A DNA stretch of 44,084 nucleotides from Micromonospora phytophila. Its GTDB lineage: Bacteria; Actinomycetota; Actinomycetes; Mycobacteriales; Micromonosporaceae. Made by a program: the position numbers and the translations under genes. The DNA is taken from positions 1 to 44,084 of the forward strand of contig NZ_JAMOKF010000011.1 in NCBI RefSeq assembly GCF_023656545.1, in the 5' to 3' direction. How positions within the stretch are numbered: position 1 is the stretch's first letter; each line of letters begins with the position of its first letter. Below are positions 29,143-35,345 of the stretch, one piece after another. A model generated the notes under the pieces. The model searched no databases, was not told where the DNA came from, and worked only from the letters and a program-made list of their open reading frames with translations.

Positions 29143-29216
29143 ATCGCCCCCCGCGTGGACCGCATCACCCCCTCCCCAGTCCCGCCGTGACCAGGGCGCC
29201 GGGGGGCGGGCCGCCC

Positions 29217-29312
29217 GCGGTCAGGGTCCGCCGCCAGAGATAGCGCCAGCCGGCGACCGGGGCGTTGGGGGCGTCAGCGGTCAGGGCCGGTGGCGCCGCC
29301 GCCAGAGATAGC
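29217..29312. repeat. Tandem partial duplication of permease gene 3' end
   Basis: GCGGTCAGGG occurs at 29217-29226 and 29277-29286, and CCGCCGCCAGAGATAGC at 29228-29244 and 29296-29312. The second (right) set is the functional permease end, coding for GYLWRRR and the stop. The left set follows the stop codon and would encode a similar YLWRR if read in another frame. A local duplication of roughly 60-70 bp with later drift explains this. Confidence 0.65.
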
Positions 29313-29970
29313 CCGCGCCGGCGGTCGCGCTCCACGCCAGGGCCCAGGCGGTGAGCAGGGCTGCGGTCGGCGCGGCCAGGTCGTCCGCGGCGGCCCGGGC
29401 GGTCGCCATGACCGGCGGGGCCAGCCAGGGAGCCACCGAGCCGGTCAGGCCGAGCACGACCGCGCCGACCCCGCCGAGGGCCAGCACCGCGACGCCGTAC
29501 CCGGCGCCGCCCGTGGACGCCCGGCTGGCCAGCGCCCCGAGGGGCACCGCCGCCGGTACGGCCAGCAGATGCGCCCACACCCCGACGGCGAGGCCGACCG
29601 GAACGGACCGGTCGCCCGGCTCCACCGGGCCGGTGACCCCACCGACCAGCCAGGGGAAGAGCAGCGCGACGGCCACCGTGCCGAGCCCCGCCATGCCGGC
29701 GGCCAGCAGCCCGGCCAGTCGCTCCCGGGGCACCCCGACCAGCACCTGGGCCAGTCTGCGCTGCACGTCGGGCTCCACGTCCAGCAGCACCTTCGTCTGC
29801 CAGGCCAGCACCGGGAAGAGCACCACCGCCGAGACGCCGTACGCCTCCCCCGGCTGGGCCCGGCCGCCGCCGTAGAGGACACCGAGGGCCACCAGGCCGG
29901 CGAGCACCGGCGCCAGCGCCCGTCCGGTACGCAGGAAGCCGGCGAGCCGCAGCCGCAGCAGCGCGGTCAC
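29281..29970 (-). CDS. ABC transporter permease, small
   Basis: The 229-residue product starts at GTG (MTALLRLRLAGFLRTGRALA) and overlaps the ATPase stop codon by four bases (GTGA). About six hydrophobic segments are visible, including ALAPVLAGLVALGVLYGGG, ALLFPWLVGGV, HLLAVPAAVPLGALAS, VAVLALGGVGAVVLGLTGSV and the last TAALLTAWALAWSATAGAGY. This fits the membrane half of an ABC-2-like exporter. The substrate is unknown. The larger open frame covering it is a shadow of the neighbouring genes. Its 3' end is partly duplicated just downstream. Confidence 0.75.
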   Translation of the reverse strand: MTALLRLRLAGFLRTGRALAPVLAGLVALGVLYGGGRAQPGEAYGVSAVVLFPVLAWQTKVLLDVEPDVQRRLAQVLVGVPRERLAGLLAAGMAGLGTVAVALLFPWLVGGVTGPVEPGDRSVPVGLAVGVWAHLLAVPAAVPLGALASRASTGGAGYGVAVLALGGVGAVVLGLTGSVAPWLAPPVMATARAAADDLAAPTAALLTAWALAWSATAGAGYLWRRRHRP

Positions 29971-30743
29971 CCGGGCCCTCCGGCAGCCGGATCCGCCTCG
30001 GCGGCGGGGGTGGCGTCGGGGCGTACCCGCAGGATGTGATGGCCCCCGGCGCGCAGGCGGGCGACGGCGCCGGCGACCCGCGCGGCCGGCACCGCGACCT
30101 CGACCACGACCATCGCCGTGTCGGTCGACGGCGCGCCGTCGGTGACCGTGCCGTCGGTCACCGTCCAGCGGCGGGCCCCCGGCAGCCGGGCGACCTCGCC
30201 GCGGTGGTCGCTGACCAGCACCGACCCGCCCGCGGCCCGCACCTCGTCGACCACCGCCGGTACGAGGTCGCGGGTGGCGGCGTCCAGGCCCTCCCAGGGC
30301 TCGTCGAGCACCAGCAGACCGGGCGGACGCAGCAGCGCTTGAGCCAGCCCCACCTTCTGCGCCGTCCCCTTCGACAGCTCCGGCAGCCGGACCCGGCGGA
30401 ACCCGGTCAGGCCCAGCCGGGAGATCCAGTGGTCCACCGCCCGGTCCGCCGCCTCCGGGTGCAGGCCGGCGGCCCGGCCTATCGCGCTCAGGTAGCGCTC
30501 GACGGTGAAGGGTTGGTCGGCCGGGAAGCGCTCCGGGACCCAGCCGACGTGCCGGGGCCGGTCGGTCACCCGCCCCCGGCTCGGCCGGAGGACCCCCGCG
30601 GCCACCTGGAGCAGGGTCGACTTGCCCGCGCCGTTGCGGCCGAGGACGACCACCACCTCGCCCGGGTCGATCCGCGCCTGCGTCTCCCGCAGCACCCACG
30701 GCCCGCGCCGGTGGTACCGCAACCAGACGTTCTCCAGCCGCAT
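29967..30743 (-). CDS. ABC transporter ATP-binding protein
   Basis: The 258-residue product starts MRLENVWLRYHRRGPWVLRE. Walker A is GRNGAGKST (about residues 36-44), the signature LSKGTAQKVGLAQALL departs from LSGGQ, Walker B is LLVLDEPWEGLD and the H-loop is SDHRGE. The last 60 residues form a small extra domain with VTDGTVTDGAPSTDTAMVVV. It couples to the permease encoded next by a GTGA overlap. The pair lies between rplA and rplJ on the same strand, but after a strong terminator. Substrate and direction of transport are unknown; an exporter is the likelier choice. Confidence 0.85.
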   Translation of the reverse strand: MRLENVWLRYHRRGPWVLRETQARIDPGEVVVVLGRNGAGKSTLLQVAAGVLRPSRGRVTDRPRHVGWVPERFPADQPFTVERYLSAIGRAAGLHPEAADRAVDHWISRLGLTGFRRVRLPELSKGTAQKVGLAQALLRPPGLLVLDEPWEGLDAATRDLVPAVVDEVRAAGGSVLVSDHRGEVARLPGARRWTVTDGTVTDGAPSTDTAMVVVEVAVPAARVAGAVARLRAGGHHILRVRPDATPAAEADPAAGGPG

Positions 30744-30771
30744 CCGGTGAGCCTGCCACAGCGGACAGACG

Positions 30772-30808
30772 AACGGGGCCCCGCCACGATCCGTGGCGGG
30801 GCCCCGTT
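30772..30808 (-). terminator. rplKA operon terminator
   Basis: AACGGGGCCCCGCCACG and CGTGGCGGGGCCCCGTT form a perfect 17-bp stem with an ATC loop, 13 nt past the rplA stop codon. It separates rplKA from the ABC genes. Confidence 0.85.
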
Positions 30809-30821
30809 ACGGGAGTCGTGC

Positions 30822-31538
30822 TCAGGCCTCGGCCGAGCCCTCCTGGATGTTCTTCACCACGTTGGGGTCGACCGGGACGCCCGGGCCCATGGTGGTGGTG
30901 AGCGTGACCTTGCGCAGGTACTTGCCCTTCGCGGCGGACGGCTTGGCCCGCAGGATCTCCTCGAGAACCGCCGCGTAGTTGTCGATCAGCTGGCTCTCGG
31001 AGAACGAGGACTTGCCGATGATCAGGTGCAGGTTCGAGTGCTTGTCCACCCGGAAGGTGATCTTGCCACCCTTGATGTCCGAGACGGCCTTGGTGACGTC
31101 CATGGTCACCGTGCCCGTCTTCGGGTTCGGCATCAGGCCGCGCGGGCCCAGGATCCGCGCGATCCGGCCGATCTTGGCCATCTGGTCCGGCGTGGCGATC
31201 GCCGCGTCGAAGTCCAGCCAACCGCCCTGGATCCGGGCGACCAGCTCGTCGGTGCCCACCTCGTCCGCACCCGCGGCGGCGGCCTCTTCGGCCTTCGCGC
31301 CGGCGGCGAAGACGATCACGCGGGCGGTCTTACCGGTGCCGTGCGGCAGGTTGACCGTGCCGCGGACCATCTGGTCCGCCTTGCGGGGGTCGACGCCGAG
31401 GCGCATGGCGACCTCGACCGTGGCGTCGAACTTGGCGGTGGTGGTGTCCTTGGCGATCTTGACCGCCTCGGCCGGGGTGTAGAGCTTCGACCGGTCGATG
31501 ACCTCGGCGGCCTTGCGGTAGCTCTTGCTGCGCTGCAT
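30822..31538 (-). CDS. rplA: 50S ribosomal protein L1
   Basis: L1 forms the mobile stalk next to the E site and in many bacteria represses its own operon. The product is [20 protein letters not shown] onward, 238 residues. AGGAG lies 9 nt upstream. Family signatures are [34 protein letters not shown] and [20 protein letters not shown]. The longer open frame adds 18 unrelated residues. Confidence 0.97.
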   Translation of the reverse strand: MQRSKSYRKAAEVIDRSKLYTPAEAVKIAKDTTTAKFDATVEVAMRLGVDPRKADQMVRGTVNLPHGTGKTARVIVFAAGAKAEEAAAAGADEVGTDELVARIQGGWLDFDAAIATPDQMAKIGRIARILGPRGLMPNPKTGTVTMDVTKAVSDIKGGKITFRVDKHSNLHLIIGKSSFSESQLIDNYAAVLEEILRAKPSAAKGKYLRKVTLTTTMGPGVPVDPNVVKNIQEGSAEA

Positions 31539-31619
31539 GTCTGGTTGCTCCTGTGGTCTCTGGCGGGCCGCGATCACCGCGCGCCCTCCCACGATCTGTT
31601 CGGTCCGGTGGTGCCGACG

Positions 31620-32051
31620 TCAGTCGTTGACGACGATGCCCATCGACCGGGCGGTGCCGGCGATGATCTTCTCAGCCTGGTCGAGGTCGTTGGCGTTGAG
31701 GTCGACCATCTTCTTCTCGGCGATCTCGCGCACCTGGGCGCGGGTGACCGAGCCGACCTTCTGGCTCTGCGGGACGCCGGAGCCCTTCTCCACGCCGGCG
31801 GCCTTGATCAGCAGCCGGGCGGCGGGCGGGGTCTTCAGGACGAAGGTGAAGCTCCGGTCCTCGTACACGCTGATCTCGGCGGGGACGATGTCGCCCCGCT
31901 GAGCCTCGGTCTGCGCGTTGTAGGACTTGCAGAACTCCATGATGTTGACGCCGTGCTGGCCGAGCGCGGGGCCGACCGGCGGCGCCGGAGTCGCCTGGCC
32001 CGCCTTCAGCTGAAGCGTGAACGTCTTGACGAGCTTCTTCTTCGGAGGCAT
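31620..32051 (-). CDS. rplK: 50S ribosomal protein L11
   Basis: L11 binds the GTPase-associated region of 23S rRNA and is the thiostrepton-site protein. The product is [20 protein letters not shown] onward, 143 residues. Its Pro-rich N-terminal stretch has [20 protein letters not shown]. The rRNA-binding C-terminal domain ends [26 protein letters not shown] precedes the ATG. An 81-base gap separates it from rplA. Confidence 0.97.
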   Translation of the reverse strand: MPPKKKLVKTFTLQLKAGQATPAPPVGPALGQHGVNIMEFCKSYNAQTEAQRGDIVPAEISVYEDRSFTFVLKTPPAARLLIKAAGVEKGSGVPQSQKVGSVTRAQVREIAEKKMVDLNANDLDQAEKIIAGTARSMGIVVND

Positions 32052-32142
32052 GTCACTTCCTGGGGCTTGAAACTGGGAAAGGTGCAGCTGACGCCACCCG
32101 CGGGCGCGCACGGTCAGCACGATGCGACAGCGGCGACGTTCT

Positions 32143-32148
32143 AGGGTA
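32143..32148 (-). promoter_or_regulatory. Candidate -10 of rplKA promoter
   Basis: TACCCT on the minus strand, about 90 nt upstream of rplK, fits TANNNT and lies just after the nusG terminator. No clear -35 is visible at 16-19 bp, so the assignment is tentative. Confidence 0.4.
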
Positions 32149-32201
32149 GCGCAGGGCTTGGCCGCCCCGTCCGCCGAGGTCGAGCGGCAGGACAAAAGGT
32201 A

Positions 32202-32233
32202 CGCCGGCGGCGGGCCAACGCCCACCGCCGGCG
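32202..32233 (-). terminator. nusG terminator with U-rich tail
   Basis: CGCCGGCGG pairs with CCGCCGGCG and GGGC with GCCC around CAAC. The intervening position is A-C on the plus strand but G-U in minus-strand RNA, giving 14 continuous pairs there. It is followed on the minus strand by UACCUUUUGU. It lies 9 nt past the nusG stop codon. Confidence 0.8.
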
Positions 32234-32242
32234 ACCGACGAA

Positions 32243-32965
32243 TCAGATCTTGGTGACCTGGTTGAAGTTGAGCTCCACCGGCGTCTCGCGGCCGAAGATC
32301 GACACCAGCACCTTGAGCTTCTGCTGGTCGGCGTTGATCTCGCTGATCGTCGCCGGCAGCGAGGCGAAGGCCCCGTCGGTGACGGTGACCGAGTCACCGA
32401 CCTCGAAGTCGAGGACCCTGATCTCGGGCTTGGCCTTCTTCTGCTCGGTCTCGACGGCCGGCGCCAGCCACTTCAGCACCTCGTCGAGGGAGAGCGGCGC
32501 CGGCCGGTCGGCCCGGTCCGTCGCGCCCACGAAGCCGGTCACGCCCGGCGTGTTGCGCACGCAGGAGTAGGACTCGGCGGTCAGCTCCATCCGGACCAGG
32601 ATGTAGCCCGGGAAGACCTTGGCCTGGACCTGCGACCGCTTGCCGTTCTTGACCTCGACCTCTTCCCGGGTCGGCACCTCGACCTGGTAGATGTAGTCCT
32701 CCATGTCGAGGCTGGTGATCCGGGTCTCGAGGTTGGTCTTGACCTTGTTCTCGTAGCCGGCGTACGAGTGCACCACGTACCAGTCGCCCGGGGCGTAGCG
32801 CAGCTTCTGCCGCAGCTCGGCGACCGGGTCGTACTCCTCGTCCGGCGCGGGCTCGGTGGTCGGGAACTCCGGCTCGCTGGCGGCCTCGATCGACTCGTCA
32901 CCAGCCGCCGTCGCCACCGTGGACTGGTCGTCCGTGGTCTCGGCGGTCTCGTCGTACTCAGGCAC
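32243..32965 (-). CDS. nusG: Transcription antitermination protein NusG
   Basis: NusG binds RNA polymerase through its NGN domain and S10 or Rho through its KOW domain. The product of 240 residues starts at GTG ([20 protein letters not shown]). The first 55 or so residues are an acidic extension typical of actinobacteria. The NGN domain begins at [20 protein letters not shown]. The KOW domain contains [20 protein letters not shown]. The 38-base gap to secE fits a secE-nusG operon. Confidence 0.97.
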   Translation of the reverse strand: MPEYDETAETTDDQSTVATAAGDESIEAASEPEFPTTEPAPDEEYDPVAELRQKLRYAPGDWYVVHSYAGYENKVKTNLETRITSLDMEDYIYQVEVPTREEVEVKNGKRSQVQAKVFPGYILVRMELTAESYSCVRNTPGVTGFVGATDRADRPAPLSLDEVLKWLAPAVETEQKKAKPEIRVLDFEVGDSVTVTDGAFASLPATISEINADQQKLKVLVSIFGRETPVELNFNQVTKI

Positions 32966-33003
32966 GCTCGCTCACTTCCGTCACTATCGGCTCAGTCGGC
33001 CGC

Positions 33004-33396
33004 TCAGCTGGGGTTGCCGAAGACCCACAGCACGCCCTTCGCGAACGCGAAGTCGAGAAGGCCCACGATCGTCAGCATCACCGCGACGAAGGCGACCACC
33101 ACGGCCGTGTAGGTCAGCAGCTCCTTGCGGGTCGGCCAGATGACCTTACGCAACTCGGCCACGACCTCGCGGATGAACCGGGCGATACGGCCGAACAGGC
33201 CCACCCGGTCGGTCTCGGCACGGGTCTTGGACCGGCTGTCGGCAGACTCCGCCTTCGCCCGCGACCGGGTCGCGGTGCCGCCCCGGGTGACCGGCTCGTC
33301 CGCGTCGGTGGCGTCGTCATCGGCCACGTCGTCGACGACCTCGTCGTCCAGACGATCGTCGCCGGCGTCCTCGCCGCGCCGCTTGTTGTCGGCCAC
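33004..33396 (-). CDS. secE: Protein translocase subunit SecE
   Basis: SecE clamps SecY in the membrane. With the GTG at 33396 (MADNKRRGEDAGDDRLDDEV) and GGAGGGCGAA before it, the product has 130 residues. An acidic, low-complexity N-terminal part of about 65 residues is followed by the amphipathic helix FGRIARFIREVVAELRKVIW, the PTRKEL motif and one transmembrane segment (YTAVVVAFVAVMLTIVGLLD). The larger open frame runs into the tRNA-Trp gene and is not coding. Confidence 0.95.
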   Translation of the reverse strand: MADNKRRGEDAGDDRLDDEVVDDVADDDATDADEPVTRGGTATRSRAKAESADSRSKTRAETDRVGLFGRIARFIREVVAELRKVIWPTRKELLTYTAVVVAFVAVMLTIVGLLDFAFAKGVLWVFGNPS

Positions 33397-33607
33397 TTCG
33401 CCCTCCGTCGCGGGATGTCGGGTCGCACGCCATCGGCGTGCGCGGCGTTTGGTCACGCCGGCCGGACCAACCGTCCCGCGACGGGCCGCGGCCGGCGGAT
33501 CGACCGGGGGGCCCGATTGCCTCGGAACCACCCCGCCGATGCCACCACCACGGGCCGGACGCCGCCGGACGGCGGCGCGACCCACGGGAACGGTCAGGCC
33601 TGAGGCG

Positions 33608-33680
<73 letters not shown>

Positions 33681-33808
33681 GTGCGGCAACACTCACCCCA
33701 CCCCGCCATGGAAGGCCGGGCAGGGCTCACTTGCCCCACGGCGGACCAGTGTACGGGTAGCGGCACGACTTTCCCAACCGGTCTGCCCGTCGCGCGTCGG
33801 AAGCCCGG

Positions 33809-34201
33809 TCAGCGGGCCGTCCGGACCGTCGCCCTAGCCTGCGAGAGGACCTTCTCCCCCAGGCAGGTGGCGGTCACGTCGAGTCTGGTCAGACCGTCCT
33901 CGGTGACCTCCCGGACCACGGCGGTGACCTCGACCTCGGTGCCCTCGTCGTCGTCCGGCACGACCACCGGCCGGGTGAACCGCACGTTGTAGTCGACGAC
34001 CGCGTCCGCCGCGCCGGCCCACTCCGCCAACGCCCGGCCGACCAGCGCCATGGTGAACATGCCGTGGGCGATCACGCCGGGCAGGCCGACCTTGGTGGCG
34101 ACCCGGTCGCTCCAGTGGATCGGGTTGAAGTCCCCCGAGGCGCCGGCGTAGCGGACCAGGTCCGCGCGCGTCACCCGGAACGTCCTGGCTGGCAGCTCCA
34201 T
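33809..34201 (-). CDS. MaoC-family dehydratase, HadB-like
   Basis: The 130-residue product starts MELPARTFRVTRADLVRYAG. It has the hotdog-fold hydratase motif SGDFNPIHW, whose Asp and His are the catalytic pair, followed by GLPGVIAHGMFTMAL. This matches HadB, the catalytic subunit of the (3R)-hydroxyacyl-ACP dehydratase of mycobacteria. GGGAGGG lies in the upstream gene before the ATG, and one base separates the two genes. Mycolic acids are not expected if this is Micromonosporaceae, so a role in general fatty-acid or polyketide reduction is more likely. Substrate unknown. Confidence 0.85.
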   Translation of the reverse strand: MELPARTFRVTRADLVRYAGASGDFNPIHWSDRVATKVGLPGVIAHGMFTMALVGRALAEWAGAADAVVDYNVRFTRPVVVPDDDEGTEVEVTAVVREVTEDGLTRLDVTATCLGEKVLSQARATVRTAR

Positions 34202-34202
34202 C

Positions 34203-34649
34203 TCAGCCCTCCCCGCGTACAACGATCTTCGACCAGACGGTGACCACCGGCTCCCCGGCCGCGGTGCTGACCTCGGTGCGGGTGGTCAGGAAACCGTGCC
34301 CACCACGGTTGCTGACGTCCTCGATGACGTTGACGCAGACCAGCTCGTCCCCGGCCACCACCGGACGGGTGTACGCGAAGCGCTGGTCGCCGTGGACGAC
34401 GCGGCTGTAGTCGACGCCGAGGGCCGGGTCCTCGATGATCTGCTGGCTGGCGGCCATGGTGACCACCACGGGAAAGGTCGGCGGGGCGACCACGTCCGGG
34501 TGGCCGAGCGCGCGGGCGGCCTCCGGGTCGTGGTGGGCCGCATCGGTGGCGCCGATCGCCGACGCGAACTCGCGGATCTTTTCTCGGCCCACCTGGTAGG
34601 GGGCGGTCGGCGGATACGTCCGGCCGACGAAGGACGGGTCCAGGGACAT
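34203..34649 (-). CDS. MaoC N-terminal-type dehydratase, HadA-like
   Basis: The 148-residue product starts MSLDPSFVGRTYPPTAPYQV and has the FAS1-like dehydratase signature VGREKIREFASAIG, AAHHDPEAARALGHPDVVAP, and VVHGDQRFAYTRPVVAGDEL. It lacks the DxxxxH catalytic pair. This is the pattern of HadA, the substrate-binding partner of HadB, encoded next. It lies between rpmG and tRNA-Trp as in mycobacteria. A possible -10 lies 7 nt upstream, so the mRNA may be leaderless. A hadC-like third gene is absent. Confidence 0.85.
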   Translation of the reverse strand: MSLDPSFVGRTYPPTAPYQVGREKIREFASAIGATDAAHHDPEAARALGHPDVVAPPTFPVVVTMAASQQIIEDPALGVDYSRVVHGDQRFAYTRPVVAGDELVCVNVIEDVSNRGGHGFLTTRTEVSTAAGEPVVTVWSKIVVRGEG

Positions 34650-34656
34650 GCCGGTG

Positions 34657-34662
34657 AACCTA
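34657..34662 (-). promoter_or_regulatory. Possible -10 of leaderless hadA-like promoter
   Basis: TAGGTT on the minus strand ends 7 nt before the ATG, so transcription would begin at or next to the start codon. There is no clear Shine-Dalgarno and no clear -35. It follows directly after the rpmG terminator's U-tract, so a new promoter here makes sense. Confidence 0.4.
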
Positions 34663-34680
34663 CACGCAAAAAACAATCGC

Positions 34681-34730
34681 CGATCTATACGGGCAGGCCA
34701 CGGCCGGAGCCGTGCCGCCCGTACAGATCG
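34681..34730 (-). terminator. rpmG terminator with U-tract
   Basis: A stem of about 21 pairs: CGATCT/AGATCG, then a position that is A-C on the plus strand but G-U in minus RNA, TACGGGC/GCCCGTA, and an inner GGC..ACGGC/GCCGT..GCC with single-base bulges around CGGA. Minus-strand GCGATTGTTTTTTG follows directly. This is the clearest intrinsic terminator in the window. A smaller GGCCGGC-GAA-GCCGGCC stem lies at 34757-34773. Confidence 0.85.
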
Positions 34731-34778
34731 GCGTTCGTAAAGTGTCGTGGAGCCGGGGCCGGCGAAGCCGGCCGCAGG

Positions 34779-34946
34779 TCAGCGGGTCTCGCGGTGGACC
34801 GTGTGCTTGCCGTCCCGCGGGCAGAACTTCTTCAGCTCGATACGGTCCGGGTCGTTACGACGGTTCTTGCGCGTGATGTAGTTGCGCTCCTTGCACTCCA
34901 CACACGCCAGAGTGATCTTCGGCCGGACATCGGTCGCCTTCGCCAC
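34779..34946 (-). CDS. rpmG: 50S ribosomal protein L33, altered zinc site
   Basis: The 55-residue product starts at GTG ([20 protein letters not shown]). It continues [20 protein letters not shown] and ends [15 protein letters not shown]. In zinc-type L33 four Cys form two CxxC pairs. Here Cys15, Cys18 and Cys42 are kept, but position 45 is Asp (codon GAC). It may still bind zinc with Asp as ligand, or bind it weakly. The location after tRNA-Thr and tRNA-Met is conserved in actinobacteria. Confidence 0.95.
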   Translation of the reverse strand: MAKATDVRPKITLACVECKERNYITRKNRRNDPDRIELKKFCPRDGKHTVHRETR

Positions 34947-35078
34947 GGCGGAGTGCCTTCCTCGCTACGGATAACAACTACAGCGCATCAGCCTAGGCGC
35001 TGACAACGCGGACATGCAAAGTGGGCGCCTGTGGCGCCCATCCCACCGACCGCCGGGTGCGGCCCCGGTGGACGAGAG

Positions 35079-35151
35079 TAGCGGTGGCCGGACTTGAACC
35101 GGCGACACAGCGATTATGAGCCGCTTGCTCTGCCATCTGAGCTACACCGCC
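35079..35151 (-). tRNA. tRNA-Met, elongator (CAT anticodon)
   Basis: Acceptor GGCGGTG pairs with CACCGCT (first pair G-U), TA follows, D-arm GCTCAGATGGCAGAGC, anticodon loop CTCATAA, T-arm GCCGGTTCAAGTCCGGC, discriminator A. The G-U first pair and the absence of a three-GC-pair anticodon stem argue against an initiator tRNA. CCA is not encoded. Confidence 0.95.
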
Positions 35152-35176
35152 GTGGCGGGTCCAGCCGGACCCTCTG

Positions 35177-35249
35177 AGCCCCCTTACGGAATCGAACCGT
35201 AGACCTTCTCCTTACCATGGAGACGCTCTGCCGACTGAGCTAAGGGGGC
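35177..35249 (-). tRNA. tRNA-Thr (GGT anticodon)
   Basis: Acceptor GCCCCCT pairs with AGGGGGC. The D-arm is GCTCAGTCGGCAGAGC, the anticodon stem TCTCC/GGAGA with loop ATGGTAA (GGT), and the T-arm ACGGTTCGATTCCGT. The discriminator is T. CCA is not encoded. It is the first gene of the tRNA-Thr, tRNA-Met, rpmG cluster. Confidence 0.96.
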
Positions 35250-35345
35250 CTGCGCGATCTCCCCGGGGGGTGACGCGCAGGAGATACATTACACGGCCAC
35301 GCGGCGGAGATGAAATCGGATCCCCCACTGCCGCGTTCCCGCAGC

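Noticed and set aside
29281..31221. 646-codon minus-strand frame joining part of rplA, the ABC ATPase region and the permease
   Set aside because: Only its last 229 codons (from the GTG at 29970) make sense as a protein. The rest is out of frame with rplA and the ATPase.
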